A program made the position numbers and the translations under genes. Of a DNA stretch of 25,085 nucleotides, positions 14,904 through 23,529 are shown piece by piece. Source of the stretch: an uncultured Collinsella sp. Lineage in GTDB: Bacteria > Actinomycetota > Coriobacteriia > Coriobacteriales > Coriobacteriaceae. The stretch spans positions 1-25,085 of the forward strand of contig CABUQK010000011.1 in the NCBI GenBank assembly GCA_902493615.1, written 5' to 3'. Below the pieces are notes generated by a model, which was not told the origin of the DNA, did no database searches, and saw only the letters and a list, made by a program, of their open reading frames with translations. Every line of letters starts with the position of its first letter. Within the stretch, counting starts at the first letter, position 1.

Positions 14904-15811
14904 ATGGCCAACCTTCGCGACATTAAGAAGCGAATCTCCTCGGTTACCACGACCAAGCAGATCACGCGCACGATGGAGATGGTCTCTACGGCCAAGATCC
15001 GTCGTGCTCTCGATCGCTCCAAGCAGGCCGAGCCCTATAAGGAGGCGCTGACCGACGTCATGTTGACGGTCGCCGGCGACGCCTCCTGTTCGGGCACCGA
15101 TCCCATGCTGCAGAAGCATGAGAGCGTCAAGCATGGCCTGATTGTCGTTATTGCCTCGGACCGCGGCCTTGCCGGCGGTTTCAATACGACGGTGGAGCGC
15201 ACGGCCGAAAAGCTCGCCGCTTCTTGGGCGAACGACGGCATCGAATGCGAGATCATCGCGTGCGGGCGTAAGCCGGCCACGTATTTCCGTGACCGCGCAA
15301 ACGTTGTCATGCACTTTGAGGGCAACTCCTCTGAGCCCGATTTCAATCAGGCCCGCATGATCTCCTCTCATATCTGCGATGCGTATCGTGCCGGTGAGCT
15401 TGACCGTGTCGAGCTTGTCTACCACCACGCCAAGAACCGCGTGGATCAGGAGCTTCGCGTCGAGCATCTGTTGCCGCTCGACCCCGAGATGATCGCTATG
15501 GCCCACGGTCCGCGTAAGAACGAGACCGACGCCCCTAAGCGCATCTCGTCCACGTTCGAGTTCGTGCCCTCTCCCGAGCATGTTCTCGGCAAGCTTGTGC
15601 CGTCTTATATCCTGACGGTCATCTACCAGGCCCTGATCGATTCGGCGGCTGCCGAGCAGGGTGCACGCCGCAAGGCCATGCACTCCGCGACGGAAAACGC
15701 CACCGCGATCATCTCGACCCTTACCCGCACGTATAGTCGCGTGCGCCAGGCTTCGATCACGACCGAGATTAACGAGATCGTCGGCGGAGCCTCAGCATTG
15801 GAGGAACAGTA

Positions 15812-15812
<1 letters not shown>
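14904..15812 (+). CDS. atpG: F1Fo ATP synthase subunit gamma
   Basis: Gamma is the rotating central shaft. The 302-residue protein has the conserved N-terminal helix (MANLRDIKKRISSVTTTKQI, TRTMEMVSTAKIRRA) and the C-terminal helix with SATENATAIISTLTRTYSRVRQASITTEINEIV, given here as two consecutive stretches: SATENATAIISTL and TRTYSRVRQASITTEI. The middle domain includes VIASDRGLAGGFN. The ATG at 14904 lies 5 bases after atpA and follows GAGGAG. The stop codon overlaps the atpD start (TAATG). Confidence 0.96.
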
Positions 15813-17266
<1,454 letters not shown>

Positions 17267-17269
17267 GTT

Positions 17270-17662
17270 ATGCGTATCCGCATCGTGTGCCCCGTGAGCT
17301 GCGCCTATGAGGGCGACGCTGCGTTTGTGTCGATTCCGTCCACGGATGGCGAGTTTGGCGTCCTGCCTGCTCACTCCAGCGAAATCTGCACGATCGACCG
17401 CGGTTACGTTCGCGTTTCCGATAAGGCCATGGGCACTGTTGACCACACGTTTGCCGTGGCCGGCGGCTATGCCCAGGTTGCGGACGATGTCGTGACCGTT
17501 CTCGCCGAGCGCGCTTGCGATTTGGCGACCGTCGATGCCGACAAGCTTAAAGCTGATATTCAAGGTTTTGAAGAGAAGCTGGGTAATTTGTCGGAGGATG
17601 ATGCACGCCGCGCCTACCTCTATAATGAAATCGCATGGTGTAAGCTCAAGCTTGCCCAATAG
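17270..17662 (+). CDS. atpC: F1Fo ATP synthase subunit epsilon
   Basis: Epsilon sits at the foot of the central stalk and inhibits ATP hydrolysis. The 130-residue protein has the beta-sandwich domain (about 1-85, with STDGEFGVLPAHSSEICTI) and a C-terminal two-helix part (about 88-130). The ATG at 17270 lies three bases after the atpD stop codon and follows GGGGGAG. It is the last gene of the operon and is followed by a strong terminator. Confidence 0.95.
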   Translation: MRIRIVCPVSCAYEGDAAFVSIPSTDGEFGVLPAHSSEICTIDRGYVRVSDKAMGTVDHTFAVAGGYAQVADDVVTVLAERACDLATVDADKLKADIQGFEEKLGNLSEDDARRAYLYNEIAWCKLKLAQ

Positions 17663-17698
17663 TCAAACGATTTAGCGTTCGACCATTTGCGAACACAT

Positions 17699-17737
17699 CA
17701 TGCCCGGGATGGCCCAGCCATCCCGGGCATGCTTTTT
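17699..17737 (+). terminator. Terminator of the ATP synthase operon, abutting the murA ribosome-binding site
   Basis: A perfect 14-bp stem, CATGCCCGGGATGG (17699-17712) with CCATCCCGGGCATG (17718-17731), has a 5-nt loop CCCAG and is followed by CTTTTT. The murA ribosome-binding site starts only a base or two after the U-tract. Confidence 0.93.
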
Positions 17738-17750
17738 GAAAGGGTAGACC

Positions 17751-19034
17751 TTGGATATTATCCGCGTTGAGGGTGGCCACGCCATCGGAGGCTCCGTGCC
17801 CGTTTCGGGTGCCAAGAACTCCGCACTCAAACTCATGGCGGCAACGCTTCTGGCGCCGGGCAAGACGACGCTGCAGAACGTGCCCGATATTTCCGATGTC
17901 CACGTGATGGGCAAGGTGCTCAAGGGCATGGGCGCTACGATCGATGTTCTCGACGAGCACACGCTCGAGATTGATACCTCTCAGGTCGATTCTTGGGAGG
18001 CCCCCTACGAGCTCGTTGCCAAGATGCGTGCTTCCACCGCCGTGATGGGACCCCTGCTGGGTCGCTTCCATCGCGCCAAGATCGCCATGCCGGGCGGCTG
18101 CAACCTGGGTGCTCGCAAGATCGATATGCACATTCTTGGTCTTGAGGCCCTGGGCGTTGAGTTCGATACCGCCCACGGCTACATCAACGCTAATGCGCCC
18201 CAAGGTCTGCGCGGTACCACCGTCACGCTCGAGTTCGCCAGTGTCGGTGCGACCGAGAACCTCATTATGGCATCCGTGCGCGCGAAGGGCACCACGGTTA
18301 TCGACAATGCCGCCCGCGAGCCCGAGATCGTCGATCTCGCCAACATGCTCAACGAGATGGGCGCCAAGATTGTTGGCGCCGGTACGCCCGTCGTGACTAT
18401 CGAAGGCGTGGAAGAGCTCCATCCCGTTACCCACCGCGTGGTGGGCGACCGCATCGAGGCCGGTACCTTTATCGTTGCCGGTGCGTTGATGGCCGACGAT
18501 CGCGGTGTCGATGTCACGGGCTTTTGCCCCATTCACTTGGGCATGGTGCTCAAGAAGATGGAACTCATGGGTATCGACTGCGAGCGCGTCGAGGATGGCG
18601 TTCATGTGAACCGTGCCGAGCGTATCAAGCCGGTCGACATCCAGACGCTTCCGTTCCCCGGTTTCCCGACCGACATGCAGGCGCAGATTATGGTGCTCTC
18701 CGCCCTTGCCGACGGCAGTTCCGTTATTACCGAAAACATCTTCGAGAATCGCTTTATGTTTGCCTCTGAGCTGGTGCGCATGGGTGCCGACATTCGTATC
18801 GAGAGCCATCATGCCATGATTCATGGCGTCAAGGGCTTCTCGGGTGCACAGGTTACCTCGCCCGATCTGCGCGGCGGAGCGGCCCTCGTCGTAGCGGGCT
18901 TGATCGCCGACGGGACGACCGAGGTTTCGGCTATCCATCACATCAAGCGCGGCTACGAGCAGTTTGTCGAAAAGCTGCAGGCGCTCGGTGCGCATGTCGA
19001 GCATGCTACCGTCCCCGATCCCGTCATCTACTAA
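17751..19034 (+). CDS. murA: UDP-N-acetylglucosamine 1-carboxyvinyltransferase
   Basis: MurA transfers enolpyruvate from PEP to UDP-GlcNAc, the first committed step of peptidoglycan synthesis. The 427-residue protein has PVSGAKNSALK (Lys22, Asn23) and the catalytic Cys117 in MPGGCNLGARKIDMH, the fosfomycin target. The start is TTG at 17751: AAGGG lies 6 bases upstream, an in-frame TAG lies at 17745, and the next Met is residue 29, inside the fold. The start lies 13 bases after the atp terminator, so no separate promoter fits between them. Expression must come from read-through or from a promoter upstream of the hairpin. The LCP gene follows after 12 bases. Confidence 0.97.
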   Translation: MDIIRVEGGHAIGGSVPVSGAKNSALKLMAATLLAPGKTTLQNVPDISDVHVMGKVLKGMGATIDVLDEHTLEIDTSQVDSWEAPYELVAKMRASTAVMGPLLGRFHRAKIAMPGGCNLGARKIDMHILGLEALGVEFDTAHGYINANAPQGLRGTTVTLEFASVGATENLIMASVRAKGTTVIDNAAREPEIVDLANMLNEMGAKIVGAGTPVVTIEGVEELHPVTHRVVGDRIEAGTFIVAGALMADDRGVDVTGFCPIHLGMVLKKMELMGIDCERVEDGVHVNRAERIKPVDIQTLPFPGFPTDMQAQIMVLSALADGSSVITENIFENRFMFASELVRMGADIRIESHHAMIHGVKGFSGAQVTSPDLRGGAALVVAGLIADGTTEVSAIHHIKRGYEQFVEKLQALGAHVEHATVPDPVIY

Positions 19035-19046
19035 TACAGGTTGCCT

Positions 19047-20282
19047 ATGTTTAATAAAAAGCCCCTCGCGGATACCACCACCCGAAGACCCTCAACTGGT
19101 GCGCAGGCCAAGATCTACAGTCGCGATAACGTGGCTCGCTATTCCGAGCGCGCTCGTCAACGTCGCCGTAGCCACACGATTCGTCACGTCGCGCTCATTG
19201 TCGTGCTTGGCGTGCTGCTGAGTGCCACTACCGCTGCCGGCCTGTGGTTTGCCACCATTATGGGCAAGCTCGGCGATTCTAATGTCATTACCGACAATCT
19301 GCGTCGGGTTCTGGTTGACACCGATGAGGCAAAGGATCCGTTCTACGTGCTGCTTCTTGGCACCGATGGCCGTCCGGGCGAGGATACGTATCGTGCCGAC
19401 TCGATTATCCTGGCACGCATCGACCCCACGCAAAAGCAGGCGACGCTCATTTCCGTTCCGCGCGACACCAAGGTCGAGTACAAGGGCGAGACCATGAAGA
19501 TCAACGCCTGCCATACCGTTGGCGGCGCCGAGGCCATGGTCGAGGCGGTCAACGAGCTGTGCGGTGTTCAGATTTCCCACTATGCCGAGGTCAGCTTCGA
19601 CGGTATGCAGGCGCTGATTGATTCGGTTGGCGGTATCGACATTAACGCAACCGATGATGTTGACGACCCCGAGCACCTGGATATTAAGATTACCGCTGGC
19701 CAGCAGCATATGGACGGTGCCACCGCCCTTACCTATGCCCGCTGCCGCTACACCTATGCCGACGGCGATTACACGCGCATGCGCCACCAGCGTCAGGTGC
19801 TTGGCGCCCTTGCCAACCAGATTCTCAATAACTTCGATGCCACGAAGATCTTTGGCCTGGTTAATTCGCTGTCCGATATGCTCGTAACCGATATGAGCGT
19901 TCAGGATATCGTGGCTACGGTCAACGCCATGCGCGGTATGGATGTCGACGGTATCTACTCGGCCAACCTGCCCTCGTACGCCGACGACAGCACCATGATC
20001 GACGGTGTGAGCTACGTCTTTGTCTACGAGGACGAGCTCAAGGAAATGATGGAGCGCGTCGACGCCGGCAAGGACCCCAAGGGTCCCAACACCATGGGCC
20101 TTTCCGACGGTTCCAGCTCTACGATCGGCGACCTGAACAACAACACGTCTGACGACTACGCAAACGGTACCGCAACCTCATCGGTCAGCTCTGACGATTC
20201 CGATGACTCAAGCGATTCGAGCGATTCGGACTACTACGAAGAGCCCACCGGCGACGGCAACGGCTACGAAGCCAACTACTAG
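19047..20282 (+). CDS. LCP (LytR-CpsA-Psr) family cell-wall glycopolymer ligase
   Basis: LCP enzymes move lipid-linked teichoic acid-like or capsular polymers onto peptidoglycan outside the membrane. The 411-residue protein has a basic cytoplasmic N-terminus (RQRRRSHTIRH), one membrane helix (about 46-70) and the LCP domain (about 98-262) with FYVLLLGTDGRPGE, RADSIILARIDP, LISVPRDTKV, KINAC...GG and ALTYARCRYTYADGDYTRMRHQRQV. These contain the conserved Asp and Arg residues that bind the pyrophosphate. A Ser/Asp-rich tail (SDDSDDSSDSSDSD) precedes the stop codon. I chose ATG at 19047, with AGG six bases upstream, over TTG at 19041. It lies 12 bases after murA, consistent with a cell-wall operon. 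A structured repeat starts right after the stop codon. Confidence 0.92.
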   Translation: MFNKKPLADTTTRRPSTGAQAKIYSRDNVARYSERARQRRRSHTIRHVALIVVLGVLLSATTAAGLWFATIMGKLGDSNVITDNLRRVLVDTDEAKDPFYVLLLGTDGRPGEDTYRADSIILARIDPTQKQATLISVPRDTKVEYKGETMKINACHTVGGAEAMVEAVNELCGVQISHYAEVSFDGMQALIDSVGGIDINATDDVDDPEHLDIKITAGQQHMDGATALTYARCRYTYADGDYTRMRHQRQVLGALANQILNNFDATKIFGLVNSLSDMLVTDMSVQDIVATVNAMRGMDVDGIYSANLPSYADDSTMIDGVSYVFVYEDELKEMMERVDAGKDPKGPNTMGLSDGSSSTIGDLNNNTSDDYANGTATSSVSSDDSDDSSDSSDSDYYEEPTGDGNGYEANY

Positions 20283-20434
20283 AGTTACGCGGTTTTACCA
20301 AACCGCGTAACCAGTTGACGCTGCAAACCCGCCAGAGCGGCAATCTGCCTTTCAACTTCGGCGGCATGATCAAAAGATCAATGCCACCTCGTTTCAAGGC
20401 ACCTTGCTCGCTCTGGCGGGTTTTCGCTGTCGGT
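20283..20434 (+). repeat. Candidate structured RNA element, copy B
   Basis: The element starts directly after the LCP stop codon. Hairpin 1 is GTTACGCGGTTT-TACC-AAACCGCGTAAC (20284-20311). It is followed by CCAGTTGACGCTGC, then an outer 15-bp perfect stem AAACCCGCCAGAGCG (20325-20339) with CGCTCTGGCGGGTTT (20409-20423). Inside are ATCTG, TTCAACTTC, an inner hairpin GGCAT-GATC-AAAA-GATC-A-ATGCC (20363-20385) and TCGTTTCAAGGCACCTTG. CGCTGTCGGT follows (20425-20434). Layout and unpaired bases match copy A (4699-4848) while all three stems differ in sequence. Here the outer stem ends in TTTT and may also terminate the LCP transcript. Confidence 0.65.
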
Positions 20435-20468
20435 GCCAAAACATCGGCGTAACACTTGGCACATGGGT

Positions 20469-20495
20469 AGTCATTGGGGACGTTCTTAAACGACT
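20469..20495. repeat. REP-like palindrome, copy B
   Basis: AGTCATT (20469-20475) and AACGACT (20489-20495) flank GGGGACGTTCTT, as at 4912-4938. One stem pair differs (A-C in this copy). It lies 34 bases after structured element B, as copy A lies 63 bases after element A. Confidence 0.6.
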
Positions 20496-20528
20496 GGTCA
20501 AAGGGGGCACTCTTGATGCACTTGGCAC

Positions 20529-20547
20529 TTGGGGACGTTCCTTTTGT
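20529..20547. repeat. REP core, third partial copy
   Basis: TTGGGGACGTTCCTTTTGT repeats the TTGGGGACGTTC core of the two longer copies but lacks the AGTCATT arms. A further degenerate echo, TTTGGGACACTCCTT (20556-20570), follows. The stretch 20496-20610 holds no gene and looks like a patch of decayed repeats. Confidence 0.45.
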
Positions 20548-20612
20548 ACCGGCAGTTTGGGACACTCCTTGCGTTAATAGGCTGGCGCGCGTCAACCTGT
20601 TCTCATTGCAGC

Positions 20613-20651
20613 AAAAAAATTGCCCCGTTCTTGGTTGAGGACGGGGCAATT
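20613..20651 (-). terminator. Terminator of pepT
   Basis: AATTGCCCCGT (20618-20628) and ACGGGGCAATT (20641-20651) form a perfect 11-bp stem with a 12-nt loop. Read on the minus strand it is followed by a run of seven U, so it ends the pepT transcript 27 bases after its stop codon. Confidence 0.9.
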
Positions 20652-20677
20652 CGTCTTTTGGACTTGTGCAGCCAGGC

Positions 20678-21925
20678 TTATGCAAAGCGGGCGACGAGCT
20701 CCTGGAGCACGTCGGTCATCTTGACGAGCGAACTGACCGGGACGAACTCGTTGACGCCGTGGTAGCAATAGCCGCCGGTGGAAAGGTTGGGGCAGGGCAG
20801 ACCGCGGAACGACAGCTGGGCGCCGTCGGTGCCGCCACGAATCGGCAGCACTTGGGGCTCAACGCCGCAGGCAAGGTAGGCTTCCTTGGCAACATCAATA
20901 AGCTCGGGATAGTCACGAACGATCTCGGCCATATTTCGATACTGCTGCTTAATCTCGACCGTCACGCGCTCCTCACCCAGACGCTGGTTGAGCATCGAGG
21001 CGGCGGCATCAATAAGGTCGAGTTTCTGCTGGAACTTGGCGACGTCATGGTCGCGGACGATATAGCGCGCTGTGGCGTGATCGACGGTCGCAGATACACC
21101 CTCAAGGTGATAAAAGCCCTCGTAGCCTTCCGTATACTCCGGGCGCTGCGCGTAGGGGAGCAACGCGTTGAAGTCGCAGAACAGATTGCCTGCGTTGACC
21201 ATACGGCCCTTAGCGTCGCCCGGGTGAATGGACTGGCCCTCAAAGCGGACGGTCGCCTCGGCGGCGTTAAAGCACTCCCACTCCAGCTCGCCGATGGGGC
21301 CGCCGTCGACCGTGTAGGCGTACTTGCAGCCAAAGGTAGCGATATCCAACAGCTCGGCTCCGTGGCCGATTTCCTCGTCAGGGCAGAAGCAAATGCCGAG
21401 TGCGGGATGGGGCAAAGAAGGGTCCTGAGCGATACGCGCGACAAGCGACATGATCTCGGCGACGCCTGCCTTGTCGTCCGCGCCCAGCAGCGTGGTGCCA
21501 TCGCTGCAGACCAGGTCCTCACCCGCGAGGTCGTTCAGGGCGGGAAGCTTGGCGGTACTCATGGCAACGGGCTTACCGTCAACCGTGCCGCAGACCAGGT
21601 CGCCGCCTTCGTAGTGTACGATGTGCGGCTTCACGCCGGCGCCCGGTGCAACTTCGGTGGTATCGAGATGGGCGATCAGGCCCAGGGCGGGCTTGTCCTC
21701 AGCGCCCGCACTTGCGGGGATATGCGCGCAGACATAGGCGTGCTCGGTCACGTGGGCATCTTCCGCACCAAGCTCGCGCAGCTCTTCAGCCAGCACGTTG
21801 GCAAGGTCAAACTGAACGGCGCTCGAGGGTACCTGGTCGCAGTTTGCATCCTCGGACTGCGTGTTGATCTGGACGTAGCGCAAAAAGCGCTCGAGGACAT
21901 CGGGGCTCGTGGTGGTGTTTTCCAT
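20678..21925 (-). CDS. pepT: Peptidase T (tripeptide aminopeptidase, M20B)
   Basis: PepT is a cytoplasmic di-zinc aminopeptidase that removes the N-terminal residue of tripeptides. The 415-residue protein has the M20 metal and catalytic set: HLDTTEVAPG (His86, Asp88), LLGADDKAGVAEIM (Asp150), CPDEEIGHG (Glu184, Glu185), YTVDGG (Asp207) and the late His in GGYCYHGVNEF. RGGTDGAQLSFRG is also typical. The start at 21925 (MENTTTSPDVLERF) has GGAG eight bases upstream. An in-frame start at 22021 adds 32 residues unlike the family and crosses the divergent promoter region. It is divergent from a DtxR-type regulator and shares with it an intergenic palindrome. Confidence 0.95.
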   Translation of the reverse strand: MENTTTSPDVLERFLRYVQINTQSEDANCDQVPSSAVQFDLANVLAEELRELGAEDAHVTEHAYVCAHIPASAGAEDKPALGLIAHLDTTEVAPGAGVKPHIVHYEGGDLVCGTVDGKPVAMSTAKLPALNDLAGEDLVCSDGTTLLGADDKAGVAEIMSLVARIAQDPSLPHPALGICFCPDEEIGHGAELLDIATFGCKYAYTVDGGPIGELEWECFNAAEATVRFEGQSIHPGDAKGRMVNAGNLFCDFNALLPYAQRPEYTEGYEGFYHLEGVSATVDHATARYIVRDHDVAKFQQKLDLIDAAASMLNQRLGEERVTVEIKQQYRNMAEIVRDYPELIDVAKEAYLACGVEPQVLPIRGGTDGAQLSFRGLPCPNLSTGGYCYHGVNEFVPVSSLVKMTDVLQELVARFA

Positions 21926-21973
21926 AAAGACCGCTCCAATCTTGGTCGTCGTGTGCAACAAGAACTCTAGCAC

Positions 21974-21991
21974 GGTATGCCACGGCATACC
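21974..21991. promoter_or_regulatory. Perfect 18-bp palindrome, candidate operator between pepT and the regulator gene
   Basis: GGTATGCC (21974-21981), AC and GGCATACC (21984-21991) form an exact 8-bp inverted repeat in the 120-bp divergent intergenic region. It lies where the -35 element of the regulator gene would be, upstream of the -10 TAGAAT at 22009. It is the natural candidate for self-binding by the DtxR-type protein, but no direct evidence is available. Confidence 0.6.
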
Positions 21992-22008
21992 ACGACGCTT
22001 GGATGGGG

Positions 22009-22014
22009 TAGAAT
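22009..22014 (+). promoter_or_regulatory. Putative -10 of the DtxR-type regulator gene
   Basis: TAGAAT (5 of 6 to TATAAT) would place transcription start near 22021. The -35 position falls on the end of the 21974-21991 palindrome and is poor, as often seen in regulated promoters. This favours ATG 22046 over ATG 22025, which would leave almost no leader. Confidence 0.4.
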
Positions 22015-22045
22015 CAGCCATTGAATGCAGAAGGGACGGAAGATC

Positions 22046-22468
22046 ATGGATACGACAAATAGCTCGCGCGAACTACATCTGACGGTGGCGAACGAAGACT
22101 ACTTGGAGTGCATGGTTCGCATTGAAAGCGAAGAGGGGGAAACCAACGGCGTGCGATCGGTCGACATCGCGCAGCGCCTTGGCGTCTCCAAGGCATCGGT
22201 CAATAAAGCGGTTTCGGCGCTCAAGGCATCCGAGCTTGTCGAGCAATCGCACTACGGCAAGGTGATCCTGACCGATCGCGGCCGCGAGGTTGGCACGGCT
22301 ATCTGGTACCGTCATCGCCTCATCCGCACGTTTTTGGTTCAGGAGCTCGGTGTCGAATTTGAGCGAGCCGATTCCGAGGCCTGCATGATGGAGCATGCGC
22401 TATCCGAGGACACGATGAGCCGCTGGCTCGCCTATCTCGAAAAGCAGGGAATCAGCGTCGAGGAATAG
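22046..22468 (+). CDS. DtxR/MntR-family metal-dependent transcriptional regulator
   Basis: DtxR-family proteins bind Fe2+ or Mn2+ as co-repressor and block metal uptake or metal-linked genes. The 140-residue protein has a winged helix (about 15-80: DYLECMVRIE, VRSVDIAQRLGVSKASVNKAVSAL split as VRSVDIAQRLGVSKAS and VNKAVSAL) and a dimerisation domain with RHRLIRTFL and SEACMMEHALSED. There is no SH3 domain, as in MntR. Predicted ligands are Asp18, Glu21, His90, Cys113, Glu116 and His117. Asp and Glu in the first helix are MntR-like, but Cys113 replaces the MntR Glu and matches DtxR Cys102. The ATG at 22046 was chosen from the leader length. The homocysteine methyltransferase gene follows after 10 bases. 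Which metal it senses is unknown. Confidence 0.85.
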   Translation: MDTTNSSRELHLTVANEDYLECMVRIESEEGETNGVRSVDIAQRLGVSKASVNKAVSALKASELVEQSHYGKVILTDRGREVGTAIWYRHRLIRTFLVQELGVEFERADSEACMMEHALSEDTMSRWLAYLEKQGISVEE

Positions 22469-22478
22469 CGGGATATAT

Positions 22479-23372
22479 ATGGATACGAGTTATTACAACC
22501 GCTTTGGTGCCGAGGAACTTACGCGCCGCTTGTCGAGCGAGACCTTGTTGGCGCAGGGCCCCATGGGCAGTGTTCTGTTGAGTGAGTACGATGCCGCCGA
22601 CATTCCACCGGCGTTTTGGAATCTGGCAGAGCCGCAGACCGTTTCTCGTATCCATCGCTTGTATGTCGCCGCCGGCGCGCAGGTGCTCATTACCAACACC
22701 TTTCAGGCATCGAGCTATGCCCTCAAGCACGACCAGATTGCGCCGTCCGTGGCGGAGGTCAATCGCGGGGCCGTCGACGATGCCCGCCAGGCGCACCCTC
22801 AGCTGCTGCTAGGCTCGATGGGCCCGATCGGTATTGAGTGGTTTGCCGAGGACTCTGCCGAGTATCGTGAAATCCGAGGCATTGCGCGCGAACAGGCGCA
22901 CGCCTTGCTCAATGCCGGCGTTGACGGTCTGCTGATCGAGACGGTGACGTCTATCCGAAATTTGCAGCCCATACTTGCCGGCGCTCGAGATGCCGCCGAC
23001 GGCATGCCTGTTCTGGTGAGTTTTGTCGTTGACGATAAAGGCGACCTGTTGGGCGATGGCCTCAACATCGAGGCAGCCGTTTTGTACGCCGAAAAACACG
23101 GCGCAAACTCGGTTGGTGTTAATTGCTGTTCGCTTGCGGCCGCGAACACGGCGGTGCCCAGGATGGTTGCATCGGCGACTACTCCCGTCACGGTGCGTCC
23201 CAACGTAGGCGATCCGGTCCAGACTCAGGATGGCCCCGTATGGCACGAGAACCCCGAAGCTTTCGCGCGCGCATGCATCGAATGGAGACATGCCGGTGCC
23301 GCAATGGTGGGCAGTTGCTGTGGAACCACGGCAATCACTACGGCCGCGATGGCCGAGGCGCTCGATATATAA
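22479..23372 (+). CDS. Homocysteine S-methyltransferase family protein (MmuM-like)
   Basis: Enzymes of this Zn-dependent TIM-barrel family methylate homocysteine to methionine using S-methylmethionine, betaine or, as a MetH domain, methylcobalamin. The 297-residue single-domain protein has QGPMGS (26-31, usually DGAMGT), TNTFQAS (72-78), LLIETVTS and the three Zn-binding cysteines, Cys216 in GVNC and Cys280-Cys281 in GSCCGT. The methyl donor cannot be told from sequence. Stand-alone length favours an MmuM-like enzyme. The ATG at 22479 lies 10 bases after the regulator stop codon, preceded by an AT run (GGATATATATG) with only a weak ribosome-binding site, so translation may be coupled. It is probably co-transcribed with the regulator. 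Confidence 0.88.
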   Translation: MDTSYYNRFGAEELTRRLSSETLLAQGPMGSVLLSEYDAADIPPAFWNLAEPQTVSRIHRLYVAAGAQVLITNTFQASSYALKHDQIAPSVAEVNRGAVDDARQAHPQLLLGSMGPIGIEWFAEDSAEYREIRGIAREQAHALLNAGVDGLLIETVTSIRNLQPILAGARDAADGMPVLVSFVVDDKGDLLGDGLNIEAAVLYAEKHGANSVGVNCCSLAAANTAVPRMVASATTPVTVRPNVGDPVQTQDGPVWHENPEAFARACIEWRHAGAAMVGSCCGTTAITTAAMAEALDI

Positions 23373-23480
23373 AGGGCAAAACCGCTCCATACGAGGCGTT
23401 TATTTATTGCTTGCATGTCCTCGGCAGCATTTGCCCAAATGGTGAATGCTGGTGCCGGCAGGTTGCCGAGTGCATGTTGC

Positions 23481-23490
23481 GGGTATACCC
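23481..23490. promoter_or_regulatory. Palindrome GGGTATACCC upstream of the phosphohexomutase gene
   Basis: A perfect 10-bp palindrome lies 40 bases before the GTG start, with GCGTACC close downstream. It resembles the half-site GGTATGCC of the palindrome at 21974-21991 and could be a second, weaker site for the same protein. The match is short and may be chance. Confidence 0.3.
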
Positions 23491-23529
23491 CATGCGTACC
23501 ATGATCCAAACACTGTGAGGTGTCTGCGC

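Noticed and set aside
20666..21970. 434-codon plus-strand open frame opposite pepT
   Set aside because: pepT on the minus strand has all M20 motifs, a good ribosome-binding site and a terminator. The plus-strand frame is its shadow.
22025..22027. Upstream ATG as start of the DtxR-type regulator
   Set aside because: It would leave a leader of only a few bases and adds MQKGRKI, which is not part of the family. ATG 22046 fits better.
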